Assembly (NCBI GenBank): GCA_910591455.2 | Contig: OU342806.1 | Span: 27,092,017-27,156,016 of the forward strand | Direction of reading: 5' to 3' | DNA length: 64,000 nucleotides | Origin: Pholis gunnellus | Taxonomy: Eukaryota > Chordata > Actinopteri > Perciformes > Pholidae | Shown here: piece after piece, positions 56,066 through 64,000 of the stretch | How positions within the stretch are numbered: the first letter of the stretch is position 1 | Layout: the number at the start of each line of letters is the position of its first letter | The notes under the pieces: model-generated | Databases searched by the model: none | The model's input: the letters and a program-made list of their open reading frames with translations, nothing else | Told to the model about the DNA's origin: nothing | Position numbers and translations under genes: made by a program

Positions 56066-56719
56066 AAAGTTGAGAAGGGAAAAGAACAGAGTTGAGAATA
56101 TGAGAGAATCAACTCGTCCTCCTCTTAACATTAAATCAAGCACCCCAAAAAAGTTCCCGGGGGACGATCTGAGCGGCATCTTATCCGTCATACATAGACA
56201 TAAAACATAAAGAGAGCTGCAGGCCGGAGGACCCTGAACGCCTCATTACTCAAATGGAGAGCAACAAGGAAAAGTGTACAAGGGAGAGAAGGTTAAAGTC
56301 ATACGTTTGTTTTTATTTTGTTCGTGCATTTTGAGCCGCAAGCGTCACGTGGACACTCGTGGATGCAGAAACTAGAAATTGTGTCCAACCTGATACTCAA
56401 TATCTACATTTTTCTGCAGGAGGAGACTACACTGCGCAACTTATCTCGCGACAATGGATACCTGGTCTAGTTTTTGCTCGCGCCTCCAAAAATATCTTCT
56501 GGGTGCTGGTCCAGAATCTGTTGTAGTCTCGGTATTCTAGCTGTTGTTTTTGTGACCACGGTGAAAGTATCCTCATTCGACCGGTTCGTACGGTGTCTTA
56601 CAAAAAAGTTGCTCCTCATTTTTTGTGCGTTTTTCCTACAAAAGTCCAGCGACACGTGTCAAATGTCCCACTCGTCACACGCATACAGGTTTTTCTAAAG
56701 AAACTTCGGTCTTCGCAGT

Positions 56720-56935
56720 AAACAAATCAGTTTTGGCAACAAAACTACTCGGTTAGATTTAGATTACGGAAAAGATGGTCGTTTGGGTTCAAATAACAGT
56801 GTGTGATTTAGCGGTCTTTCCATGTCCTCATTCATGATTCTGAGGATAACATACGAAAAAAATGTCATGGGATATCTACGAAATTACAGCTCGTTAATTT
56901 CCGTAGCTACGAAAGATGAAACGTGAAAACATATG
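56720..56935 (+). mobile_element. Teleost repeat fragment ('GGCAACAAAACTACTCGGTTAG')
   Basis: 'caacaaaactactcggttag' followed by 'tcgtttgggttcaaataac' and 'tgtcatgggatatctacgaa' matches a repeat that I recall (ACAAAACTACTTGGTTAGG...TGGTTTGGGTT). It is related in style to the fragment at 16070-16305. Confidence 0.5.
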
Positions 56936-57097
56936 TTTATGCCCCAAGTTTAATGACTAAGAAATTAGATTTTTTTCAGCCTTCATCCGTCAAGATTCTT
57001 TTCATGTGAGAAGGTTTCCAAACTCCCTGTCTGCAGCATTTATTAAAAGGCGTGCATCAGACAGCTGTGAACTGTACATGAGCTTTTCAAACATCAG

Positions 57098-57194
57098 TGT
57101 GTGTGTGTGTGGGCAGAGGGAGCCGTGGCGATGACCTTGAGGCCGGTCGGGAGCTGCGGTCACGGCTCGTGTGTGTGTGTGTGTGTGTGTGTCT
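57098..57194. repeat. Two short (TG)n runs
   Basis: TG runs at about 57098-57112 and 57170-57193. Confidence 0.9.
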
Positions 57195-57639
57195 ATCTGT
57201 GTCATGTCGAGGCAGGGGTTGTGACAGCTCGCCAACCCAAAACCCCGGCGCTCCGACATCTGGCTCACATCTCCAGGAGCTCTTGCAACCTGGAAACCCT
57301 GCCCCAGCCCCCACCCCTCCCGCCTCCACCGACCCTCCGCTCATCTTCCAGCAGAACTGGCGTGTTTGTGTGTTTGTTATGGATCCTAAATCCGCTGCGA
57401 AACCTCAACGGGAGGATTAAATCTAAAAGGGAAACAAAATGCCTTTTTTATTTTTTGGGGGGGTTTTGCCACGTATATTCACACGCCCTCCGCATCCTCA
57501 CAGATCCTCCAACACCTGCAGGATGTTTCCACAAATCACTCAGCGCTGCAGGTAAACAGCTTCACAGAGAAAACAAACTTATGTTTTCGAGGAGCGCGGC
57601 GTCGTTCACACGCCGCCGCCGAGACGAGTTTTAATTGGT

Positions 57640-57840
57640 GAGGAGAAAGGCGAGTGGTTCGACAGCACAGATCGCTTTTATCTGCACCACGGAGGCTTTC
57701 TGGATTAAGTCTCTCTTCGGTCTGGTGGCCATTGTTTCAGAGAGGGGAAGAGGAGGAGGAGGGGGGGGGGGAGCAACAAGTTATGCAGATGAGATGTTAA
57801 TTAGGCGGAAAGTGAATGAAGTCTGGACCAGAACAAACCA
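57640..57840. promoter_or_regulatory. Strong candidate enhancer / conserved non-coding element
   Basis: 'gatcgcttttatctgcacca', 'ggaggctttctggattaagt' and 'ctggtggccattgtttcaga' precede a short G run; then ACAAGTTATGCAGATGAGAT and GTTAATTAGGCGG follow. TATGCAGATGAG and TTAATTAG are POU and homeodomain cores in close order. Confidence 0.45.
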
Positions 57841-58123
57841 GCCTGGAGGAAGACAGAGTGTGGGAATGAGGAGGCAGCTGCACTCCTCTTCTTCTCTTTC
57901 ACTCCTTTATTCCCTCCTTCTCTCCTTTCCTAATTCCTTCCCGTCCTTCTCACCTCCCTCCTTCAGACTTCCTCTCACTTTTCTCCTTCCTCGCCTCCAT
58001 CCCACGTTCCTAACACCGTCCCTTCATCCGTTCACTCGGCTTTACTTTCTTACTAGCTTGTTCCCCACTTCTCCCGCTGCTGTGATGAAGACGAGGGAGA
58101 AGAGAGATGACCCCCCCTCCTTG

Positions 58124-58145
58124 CCCCCCCCCCCCCCCCCCCCCC
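58124..58145. repeat. Poly-C tract, 22 bases
   Basis: An uninterrupted C run; the nfia pre-mRNA would carry a matching G run. Confidence 0.95.
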
Positions 58146-58179
58146 GCGATGGAGGGAGCAGAAGGAGAGCGGAGAGGCT

Positions 58180-58215
58180 GAGCACCGATTGACATGCTAA
58201 TGAGGCAAAGACGAG
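58180..58215. promoter_or_regulatory. POU-like site shared with 7.3 kb
   Basis: GATTGACATGCTAATGAGGC contains ATGCTAATGAGGC, identical to 7348-7360. It is octamer-like. Confidence 0.25.
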
Positions 58216-58849
58216 GAGGCGACGGGATGTTGTTGTTGTTGTTTTTTCTAATTTCTTGTTTGTTCCGAGTCGGAGGGGTGAGAGGTGAGGGAGGGGGTTT
58301 AAGAGCGTATCTTTAAGGATGGGGGGAGATGAAGGAGCTCTCCTTGTTCTGGGCCACACAATAGAGGAGGCCCGAGGATGAAGGAGGGAGGAAGATGAGG
58401 CGGCTTGGGAACCTCCCAGGGGCTGCTGGGAAAAGCAAACAGCCGACCAATAGCTGATGGTCTGATGTCACACACACACACACACGGATTATCTCTAGCC
58501 AGTTTATCATAAAAAAAGATAGATCACGATAAAGAAAACCTCCTGAAACACAAGATCGTATTGCGCTCCCCATTAGCACTGAACGCCGCCGCATGGCTTG
58601 CTGAATTGCTCCAAAATTGATCAAAAGTTGATTCAAATGTCTGAAAACTGAATCTGAAGCTCTCTGATTGGATGTTTCATTGTAGATTTCTTGGCAGCAG
58701 CCATAGATAAGAGAAAATTGGTAAACATGACTTTTCTTTAAATGCTTAAGAGCCGATCTGCTCCTATGTTCTTCTCGCACAACGTTAGCGATGACTCAAC
58801 CGAGCGAGTCCATCACGGACAGTCACCTGACTTCATCTAGAGGTCAAAC

Positions 58850-59980
58850 AAACACTGGACGATGATTTTGTCAGCGTTCAGAGTTTCTAGATGAGAATAG
58901 AAACCTGCTCCGTCGTGTGACGGGGGCATCATAAGCGTCCAGTCAGCAGCTCCCCCCCTCCATCCGTCCTGCGGCGCTCGCGTAAATTCTTCATTGTTTA
59001 TTAGCTGTCACTTCCTAAATAGTACTTGCTGCGTCTTGCATACAGGCCCCCGAATGCCCCCCCGGGAGGGAGTGAGGTGTGAAGTTACAGAAGACAGGAG
59101 GGAAGGGAGGCAACACAGAGCCGCTGATTCACCTACGGGACGACATTCAAAATCCTTCAAAATGCGTATTTTATTCCACATTAATCCACTTTATGGTGTA
59201 CAATTTGTGATGCGTGAATTAAAGTATCACGATCAACACTGCGTGCTTTAGTGGATCTGTGTATTTGTCTTATTGAGATTAAGGTAAAACTGAATCTGAT
59301 AATTTATAAACCCAAAACAAAAAGTCAATGTTACTTACAAGTGAATACATATTTGTGTATTTTTGGGGATTTTATGTGCAAGTTACGGTATATTTTAAGC
59401 ATTAAACTGAGAAGTTTAAGGTAGACTTAATTTAAATTTGCTGAAATTAAGGGACAAGTCAAATATATATACAACATTTCCCCATAAAAGAGGTTTATGG
59501 GTCAGTTCTGCAGTAAATACTGTGAATCATACGACTGCGTGATATCAGTCGGGTATATCGGTGTAGGATGTTAGCTGCAGCTAATTAAACGCTTCATAAA
59601 CCAAAAATAAACTCATTGAGCTTCTCCTCCACAGTGTTTACAGCTCGGAGACGCTCTGATGTTTCTATCAGCTACAGTCTGAACGCTCATGTGCAGCTCA
59701 CAGCTGTGGTTTGGTTCCAAGACAGATATTTGTTCCTGGTCCGTGTAAGTGCTGTGTTTGCAGTGACTAGCTGACAGACTGTCCCACTGCTGAATTCTCT
59801 GAGTGTTTCCTGCTGCAGTGCCCTTGAGCACGGAGCTGAGCCGCCCAGCATTTTTAGAGTTCAGCTGCGACGGCAGAAACGAACGCTGGTTGGATATGTT
59901 ATGCTTTTTTTCAGATGTATAGTGACCCAGTGTTTGTAAAAAGGATTTCTTTCTTAGATCACATGTTTTTGAAATCACTC
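58850..59980. other. Mostly unique intron sequence
   Basis: No exon, simple repeat or recognised mobile element; 'cattgtttattagctgtcac' (58991-59010) is a possible regulatory fragment. Confidence 0.45.
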
Positions 59981-59987
59981 CTGAGTC

Positions 59988-60168
59988 GCTAGACACTTTG
60001 ACAGAGTCGTTGGTGTCGCTAGTCACATGAGTTGCTAGTCACATGAGTCGTTTGTGTCACTAGTCACTTGAGTCACTAGTCCCTCGGTGGTCCCATGAGT
60101 CATCAGTGTTGCTAATCACATGAGTTGCTAGTCACATGATCCGTTAGTCAGTCGTCTGTCAGTCAAGT
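59988..60168. repeat. Degenerate 'GTCRCTAGTCACATGAGT' tandem repeat
   Basis: CTAGTCAC and CATGAGT alternate at irregular 14-25 bp spacing, for example 'gtcgctagtcacatgagttg', 'gtcactagtcacttgagtca' and 'gagttgctagtcacatgat'. It is an old short-unit minisatellite. Confidence 0.85.
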
Positions 60169-60699
60169 TAACATCAAAAAAGCTCTTTTCCTTAACCTAA
60201 CTGCATAGGTTTGTTGAACTCCCTATGAAGACAGATGTTCACTCTGAAAAGACACTATGCATGTAACGAGCGAATATCGACACGCCGTCTCCGCCCCGTC
60301 CAAAACTGACACTAGAGAGGTACGTAGAGCTCAATAACTTTGACGCTAATCAGCATTGACCCGGCTGCGGTATTTGACGCACTGTGGTGAGAATGTGCCG
60401 TCTAACCACAGATTCATGCCAGTCGCTCCAAAAGGCGAAGGGCAAATCACGGAGGACTTGTTGAGGCTGAAACAGTATTGCATCGACACTGACATCAAAT
60501 ATTCAAGAGACACCCAACATATATCCGACCGGTGAGACGGGAAGTGAACAAGTTGAGTCCTGCAGCTGAAAGAGAGCGAGAGAGCCCACAGTAAAAGAGC
60601 ATGTCAGTACATTTTAGAGGACACAGCCTTGCCGAGTGTCCGTTTTAGAACTAAAGCGTTTTGACGGTATTAGCTTATAAACCCCCCCCCCTCTCTCCC

Positions 60700-60895
60700 T
60701 GCACCCTTGAAAGCCTGCGGTGACCCACGGATGTGTAAAACGGGGCGGCCAAATGAATTGCTCGGGCACTCGAGCTCTCCGAGCCATTACGGCGAGGAGC
60801 GGCCCTACCTGTGTTGAGTCAGCAGTCCCGCTCACTCTATCCGTCTAATGGACAGCGCAGGAATTTAATTAGCAGGAAGCCGCAGAGCGGGTTAT
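60700..60895. promoter_or_regulatory. Strong candidate enhancer / conserved non-coding element
   Basis: 'gcggccaaatgaattgctcg', 'cgagctctccgagccattac', 'tgtgttgagtcagcagtccc' and 'gcaggaatttaattagcagg' lie in a repeat-free, CpG-containing island. TTGAGTCAGCA is an AP-1/MAF-type site and TTTAATTAGC a homeodomain core. Confidence 0.45.
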
Positions 60896-61543
60896 GGAGA
60901 GGGGAGGGAGGGAGAGAATATGTGTGCAGAGAGAGAGAGAGAGAGAGAGTGTGTCCTGTGTGTGTGTGTGTGGGGCCATCGAGCGGTCGACCCCTGCTGT
61001 CATCCTTTGGAAACCCCGTCCGTCAGCGGGGACGATCTATGCTCTTATCATCAGAGTCCTGTTTGTTTGTCCTACAGGGACAGAGGGGGAGAGAGAGAAA
61101 GGGAGAGAGAGAGAGAGAAGGGGGGAGAGAAGACTGCCTTGCTCCAAGGCACTGTGGTGCAGGAGTGAGAGGTCAGCAGGGTCAAACAGCTGATGAGGTG
61201 TGTGAGTGATTCAGTTTTCTCTCTGCGATGACACCAGCAGCAGGCAGGGGGGGTGACCTCCGAGCAAGGCACTAAAGCTGCATTTTCAAACCGACAACCT
61301 CGGTGCAGACTCCTTCATTAAAGTGAAACCAACTGTCTTTGCCAATAACAGGACAAATTCACTTTCAATAAGTGCAGAACTAAAGTCCTTTAGCAGGTTT
61401 AGATGTTCATGCTGCTCTTGTAGTGTTACACAATAGCATCACTAGCCAATTTTCAATCATATTATAATTCGAATTGCAGAGTCAAACTTTGCAAACTGAA
61501 CGGAACAGAATCTGCGGCTGAGTTTAAGGCAAAAAAACGTATG

Positions 61544-61582
61544 ACTCCTCTCCTCTCCTCTCCTCTCCTCTCCTCTCCTCCT
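61544..61582. repeat. (CTCCT)n pentanucleotide repeat, about eight units
   Basis: A clean TCCTC array. Confidence 0.95.
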
Positions 61583-61589
61583 CCCCTGT

Positions 61590-61690
61590 CACCATTCAGA
61601 GCTGCGTCTCCTCACACAGCGGCTCTACTGTAATTAAGATTGTGCTGCGATTCAAGAGAAGAGGAGCGAAAATGGTGAGCAAGTAAGGAA
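61590..61690. promoter_or_regulatory. Candidate conserved non-coding element
   Basis: 'ggctctactgtaattaagat' followed by 'tgtgctgcgattcaagagaa' is a short unique island between pyrimidine and purine repeats. Confidence 0.3.
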
Positions 61691-61797
61691 AGAAAAAACA
61701 ATAAAGGAGTTGTCTGGGTTTCTTTTTTTTTTTTAAGTGCGGGAGACGCCGGGGGTGGGGTGAGGAGGGTGAGGGAGGGAGGGAGGGAGGGGGTAGG

Positions 61798-61990
61798 TTT
61801 TTACCAATTAGCTCGGTCACCGGGGCCCACGTTCCCAGACACTTTCGCGGCTTAATCAAGTGGAGCTTTTGTCTCGTCTCTGAAAACACTTTTCTGCTTT
61901 AAGTGCGTGAATGAGACGGAGGGCCCCCGTCAGGGGCCGCCTGCGGAGGAGTCGGACGCACCGATCACACACCGCTAACGAGCTGCCGAC
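61798..61990. promoter_or_regulatory. Strong candidate enhancer / conserved non-coding element
   Basis: 'tttttaccaattagctcggt', 'gcggcttaatcaagtggagc', 'acttttctgctttaagtgcg' and 'atcacacaccgctaacgagc' follow one another over 190 bp without repeats. CTTAATCAAGTGG and CTTTAAGTG are NK2/NK homeodomain-like (AAGTG) cores. Confidence 0.45.
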
Positions 61991-61998
61991 CTAGACGA

Positions 61999-62028
<30 letters not shown>
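61999..62028. repeat. (CA)n microsatellite
   Basis: A pure run of about 14 units. Confidence 0.95.
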
Positions 62029-62031
<3 letters not shown>

Positions 62032-62254
62032 GGCAACAGCGGCTCACAAAAGGTGTGGAATCCATTACTGAGGAACAGGACACAACATCACACTGTCTGC
62101 ATTGTAACAGCACGTCACAGTACAGATGAGCTCTCTACTTTAGACTCTGATAAAAGACAATTGCCTAGTTGCATTGTGGGAAACGTAAGATCCAGTATTT
62201 TGGGGAATTTGACCGATACTTGAGACTGAAAGTCGGAATATCTTGGTTTGTGAG

Positions 62255-62392
62255 CCATCCATCTATCATTCCGTCCATCTAACCATCCTTTTATCCAGCG
62301 ATGCATCCATCCATCTATCTTTTTATCATCCATTTGTCCATTTATCCATCCCTCCATTCTTTTATTCATCCATCCATTTATCGATATCGATT
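62255..62392. repeat. Degenerate (CCAT/ATCC)n tetranucleotide repeat
   Basis: CATCCATCTATC and TTTATCCATCC words through about 135 bp. Confidence 0.9.
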
Positions 62393-62499
62393 CCGAGCCC
62401 TGGATTGGGTGCTTGGTTTGAATCTACGAACAAACTTGCAAAACGTTCATGGTGTGACTCTTGTGTTGGCAGGACTCTGAGCAGACTGTGACTACACCC

Positions 62500-63370
62500 A
62501 AGCTCCAGACTGAGGTCCGTCTCTAAACCGGGATAGGCCACTTTAGCTAGCTTAGCCAATGACACACAAGTGTGTAAGAGAGATTTTTGGAAATGTTGAA
62601 ATGCCCTCTAACCCGCATGCAAAGTAATCTTTCACAGCCATTGGTAGTTGCACGGCCTGTTTATTTACGGTATTTTGAATTTGAAGTTTCTTGCTGATGA
62701 AGAAGATTGGTGGAGGGTTGGAAGGGTTAATGATTTCAACTCAGATGTGGAAGTTTTCATAAGGATGGCAGCCTTCTTGTATAGAGCTCTCATATATATG
62801 AACATAATAATATATGAATGGAATCCGTAATTTCATTTTGATTTGGTATCATAATTCAACTTAATGTTCTGGCACATTAACAAGAAAACAAAAATGTCGC
62901 TTCATATAAAAAAGGCTGTCTACCCCTGCTCTAAACTTTTCACTCAACTAGATCGGTACGTGGAGATCTCGGATTGTCTGGTATCGCGAGACCACCAAGG
63001 GTCACTTCGTGGGTCTGGGAAGTTTTATGGTCCATTTTGGCTTTTGATGAAAAGCAAACTCTGCGATTAACAGTCTGGTAAGACTGCATTGTAAGCCGAG
63101 TCACCCCGACTTAAAAAAAAAGCAGCTAAATGTTAAAGAACTTCTTAATTTTAGTGGCCATTAAGATGTGAAAAATGTTGCAGAAACACTGGGAACTTTG
63201 TCCGTTTTCTTTTTGCCTCTAAAAAAGGTGAAACTTCTCGACTTTTGGCGCTATAACAGTAGTTTGACTAAATAAACTGATGGTTTTGAGTTGGAATTGG
63301 AGGAATTCTTTCAATGTAGAGCAGCTTAAAGAGTGCACAGAGCTCAGTTAGATAAATAGATCTGGTTAAC
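62500..63370. other. Unique intron sequence without recognised features
   Basis: No exon, RNA gene or repeat that I can support. Confidence 0.5.
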
Positions 63371-63419
63371 TGCAACACACACACACACACACGTCACGGA
63401 TCAGCTCTGAATTATGATT

Positions 63420-63725
63420 TTAGAAGTTTTTCCTTCCCGACCACAGCAGCAGCGTCCGCGGCGGCTCCGTTGGGATAAACAGCGAGGGCTGCCAGCGCCT
63501 TGTGGCTTGGCACGGCGAGCCGCCACAGCCTCATTATCCCTGCTCTCGCTTTTATTCACCACCACCGCCACCACCAACCAACCAACCCCAACCCCAACGG
63601 CTCGCAGACGCAGCGACCGAGGGCAGCGCTGGAGAGAAACAGTTCAATAATTCAGTTATCAGCTCCCCAACCTCCACCTCAACTAATCCTTCACTTGTCA
63701 ATAATTAAAAATGAACATCTGATGG
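63420..63725. promoter_or_regulatory. Candidate CpG-containing conserved non-coding element
   Basis: 'cggctccgttgggataaaca', 'gcctcattatccctgctctc', 'gttcaataattcagttatca' and 'tgtcaataattaaaaatgaa' surround a CCA/CAACC low-complexity stretch (63558-63600). AATAATTAAAAATG is a homeodomain/MEF2-like core. The plus-strand open frames here lack any family signature. Confidence 0.35.
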
Positions 63726-63732
63726 TGTTGAC

Positions 63733-63733
<1 letters not shown>

Positions 63734-63816
<83 letters not shown>
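63734..63816. repeat. Compound (CG)n(CA)n microsatellite
   Basis: GCGCGCGCG directly continues into about 37 CA units: more than 80 bp of uninterrupted alternating purine-pyrimidine, the classical Z-DNA-forming pattern. Confidence 0.97.
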
Positions 63817-63820
<4 letters not shown>

Positions 63821-64000
63821 ACAACAAAAACAAAAGAAAAGGCGTCCTGGTTCCACAGAATGGGCTCTTTGTGTGCTTCACCTCCTGGACTCGGGCCAAA
63901 GAGTCGGACAGTTTTTCCTCAAATATGCAAAGAGCTCAACCTCTCTCCCTCTTTCTGTCTCTCCCTCTCTCTTTTGGACATAGCTGTCCTCCTCTTCTCC

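Larger units (their letters stand above)
4528..64000 (-). other. nfia: Giant nfia intron (intron 2), incomplete
   Basis: From the exon 3 acceptor to the window end no further NFI exon is seen. Exon 2 encodes about 177 residues without a stop and would show as a long minus-strand open frame with an NFI DNA-binding signature; none of the minus-strand frames has it. The intron is thus at least 59,473 bp. Mammalian NFIA also has a very large intron here, rich in conserved non-coding sequence, which makes this stretch a likely reservoir of enhancers. All features listed below lie inside it. Confidence 0.85.

Noticed and set aside
56460..56700. Overlapping open frames on both strands (56474 plus, 56467 minus) as a transposase or host exon
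   Set aside because: No recognisable motif, no splice-site pair in register, and flanked by a repeat fragment; support is insufficient.
57097..58192. Adjacent 177- and 185-codon plus-strand open frames
   Set aside because: They run through TG, poly-G and poly-C repeats and unrelated composition; no domain is visible and the polyproline part is the C tract.
63414..63708. Plus-strand open frames as an unknown gene or nfia alternative first exon
   Set aside because: nfia is on the other strand, and no start context, donor site or family match was found.
4528..64000. nfia exon 2 (DNA-binding domain) within the window
   Set aside because: It would give a stop-free minus-strand frame of about 177 codons with a basic, cysteine-containing NFI domain; none of the frames shows it.

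Overview
The window is nuclear DNA of a bony fish, most likely a percomorph-type teleost. The signs are very dense (CA)n, (CT)n, (AGG)n and poly-G/poly-C microsatellites, several interspersed repeats of kinds common in teleost introns, and two short exons that read as a vertebrate Nuclear Factor I protein. The species cannot be named from the sequence alone.

The only protein-coding gene I can support is nfia (Nuclear Factor I/A), on the minus strand. Two exons lie at the low-coordinate end: 4462-4527 (66 bp) and 2617-2691 (75 bp). They join in phase 1, have AG/GT borders, and encode the segment just after the DNA-binding domain (ESPNQASDSDIKEQPENG, then HLGFQDSFVT). By comparison with mammalian NFIA they are exons 3 and 4. 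The large DNA-binding exon 2 is not in the window: no minus-strand reading frame here resembles it. It should lie above 64000 and exon 5 below 1. So 4528-64000 is one intron of at least 59.5 kb, and 1-2616 is part of the next-but-one intron.

Layout: 1-2616, part of the intron after exon 4. 2617-4527, two exons and a 1.77 kb intron filled by an AGT-type minisatellite and CA/TG runs. 4528-27000, intron with the densest simple repeats, a 1.2 kb polypyrimidine tract (13.6-14.8 kb), a patch of nested transposon fragments (16.0-17.1 kb) and purine-rich blocks (20.3, 23.2 and 24.7 kb). 27000-64000, intron in which repeats alternate with compact, mixed-composition islands rich in homeodomain/POU-type motifs (28.3, 29.4, 38.1, 45.4-46.6, 48.4, 54.2, 57.7, 60.8, 61.8 and 63.5 kb). 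Those islands look like the conserved non-coding enhancers usual around developmental transcription factor genes, but conservation itself could not be tested.

Interspersed elements identified from sequence or recalled consensus include a nearly intact ~245 bp hAT-like element (44848-45092), a degenerate LINE reverse-transcriptase fragment with the motif VPQGSILGPLL (about 52230-52340, minus), three copies of an 'ATTCAGTTTACT/CCAACAGTCC' repeat, a pair of copies of a 90 bp repeat (20.9 and 40.6 kb), and tRNA-promoter-like SINE heads. No RNA gene, CRISPR array, complete autonomous transposon or second protein gene was found. The most notable observations are the splice-adjacent CU and CA microsatellites at two frame-neutral exons, a very degenerate ~22 bp tandem array at 43.6-44.2 kb, a 72 bp higher-order minisatellite at 3.4-3.9 kb, and a perfect 21 bp hairpin at 22.9 kb.
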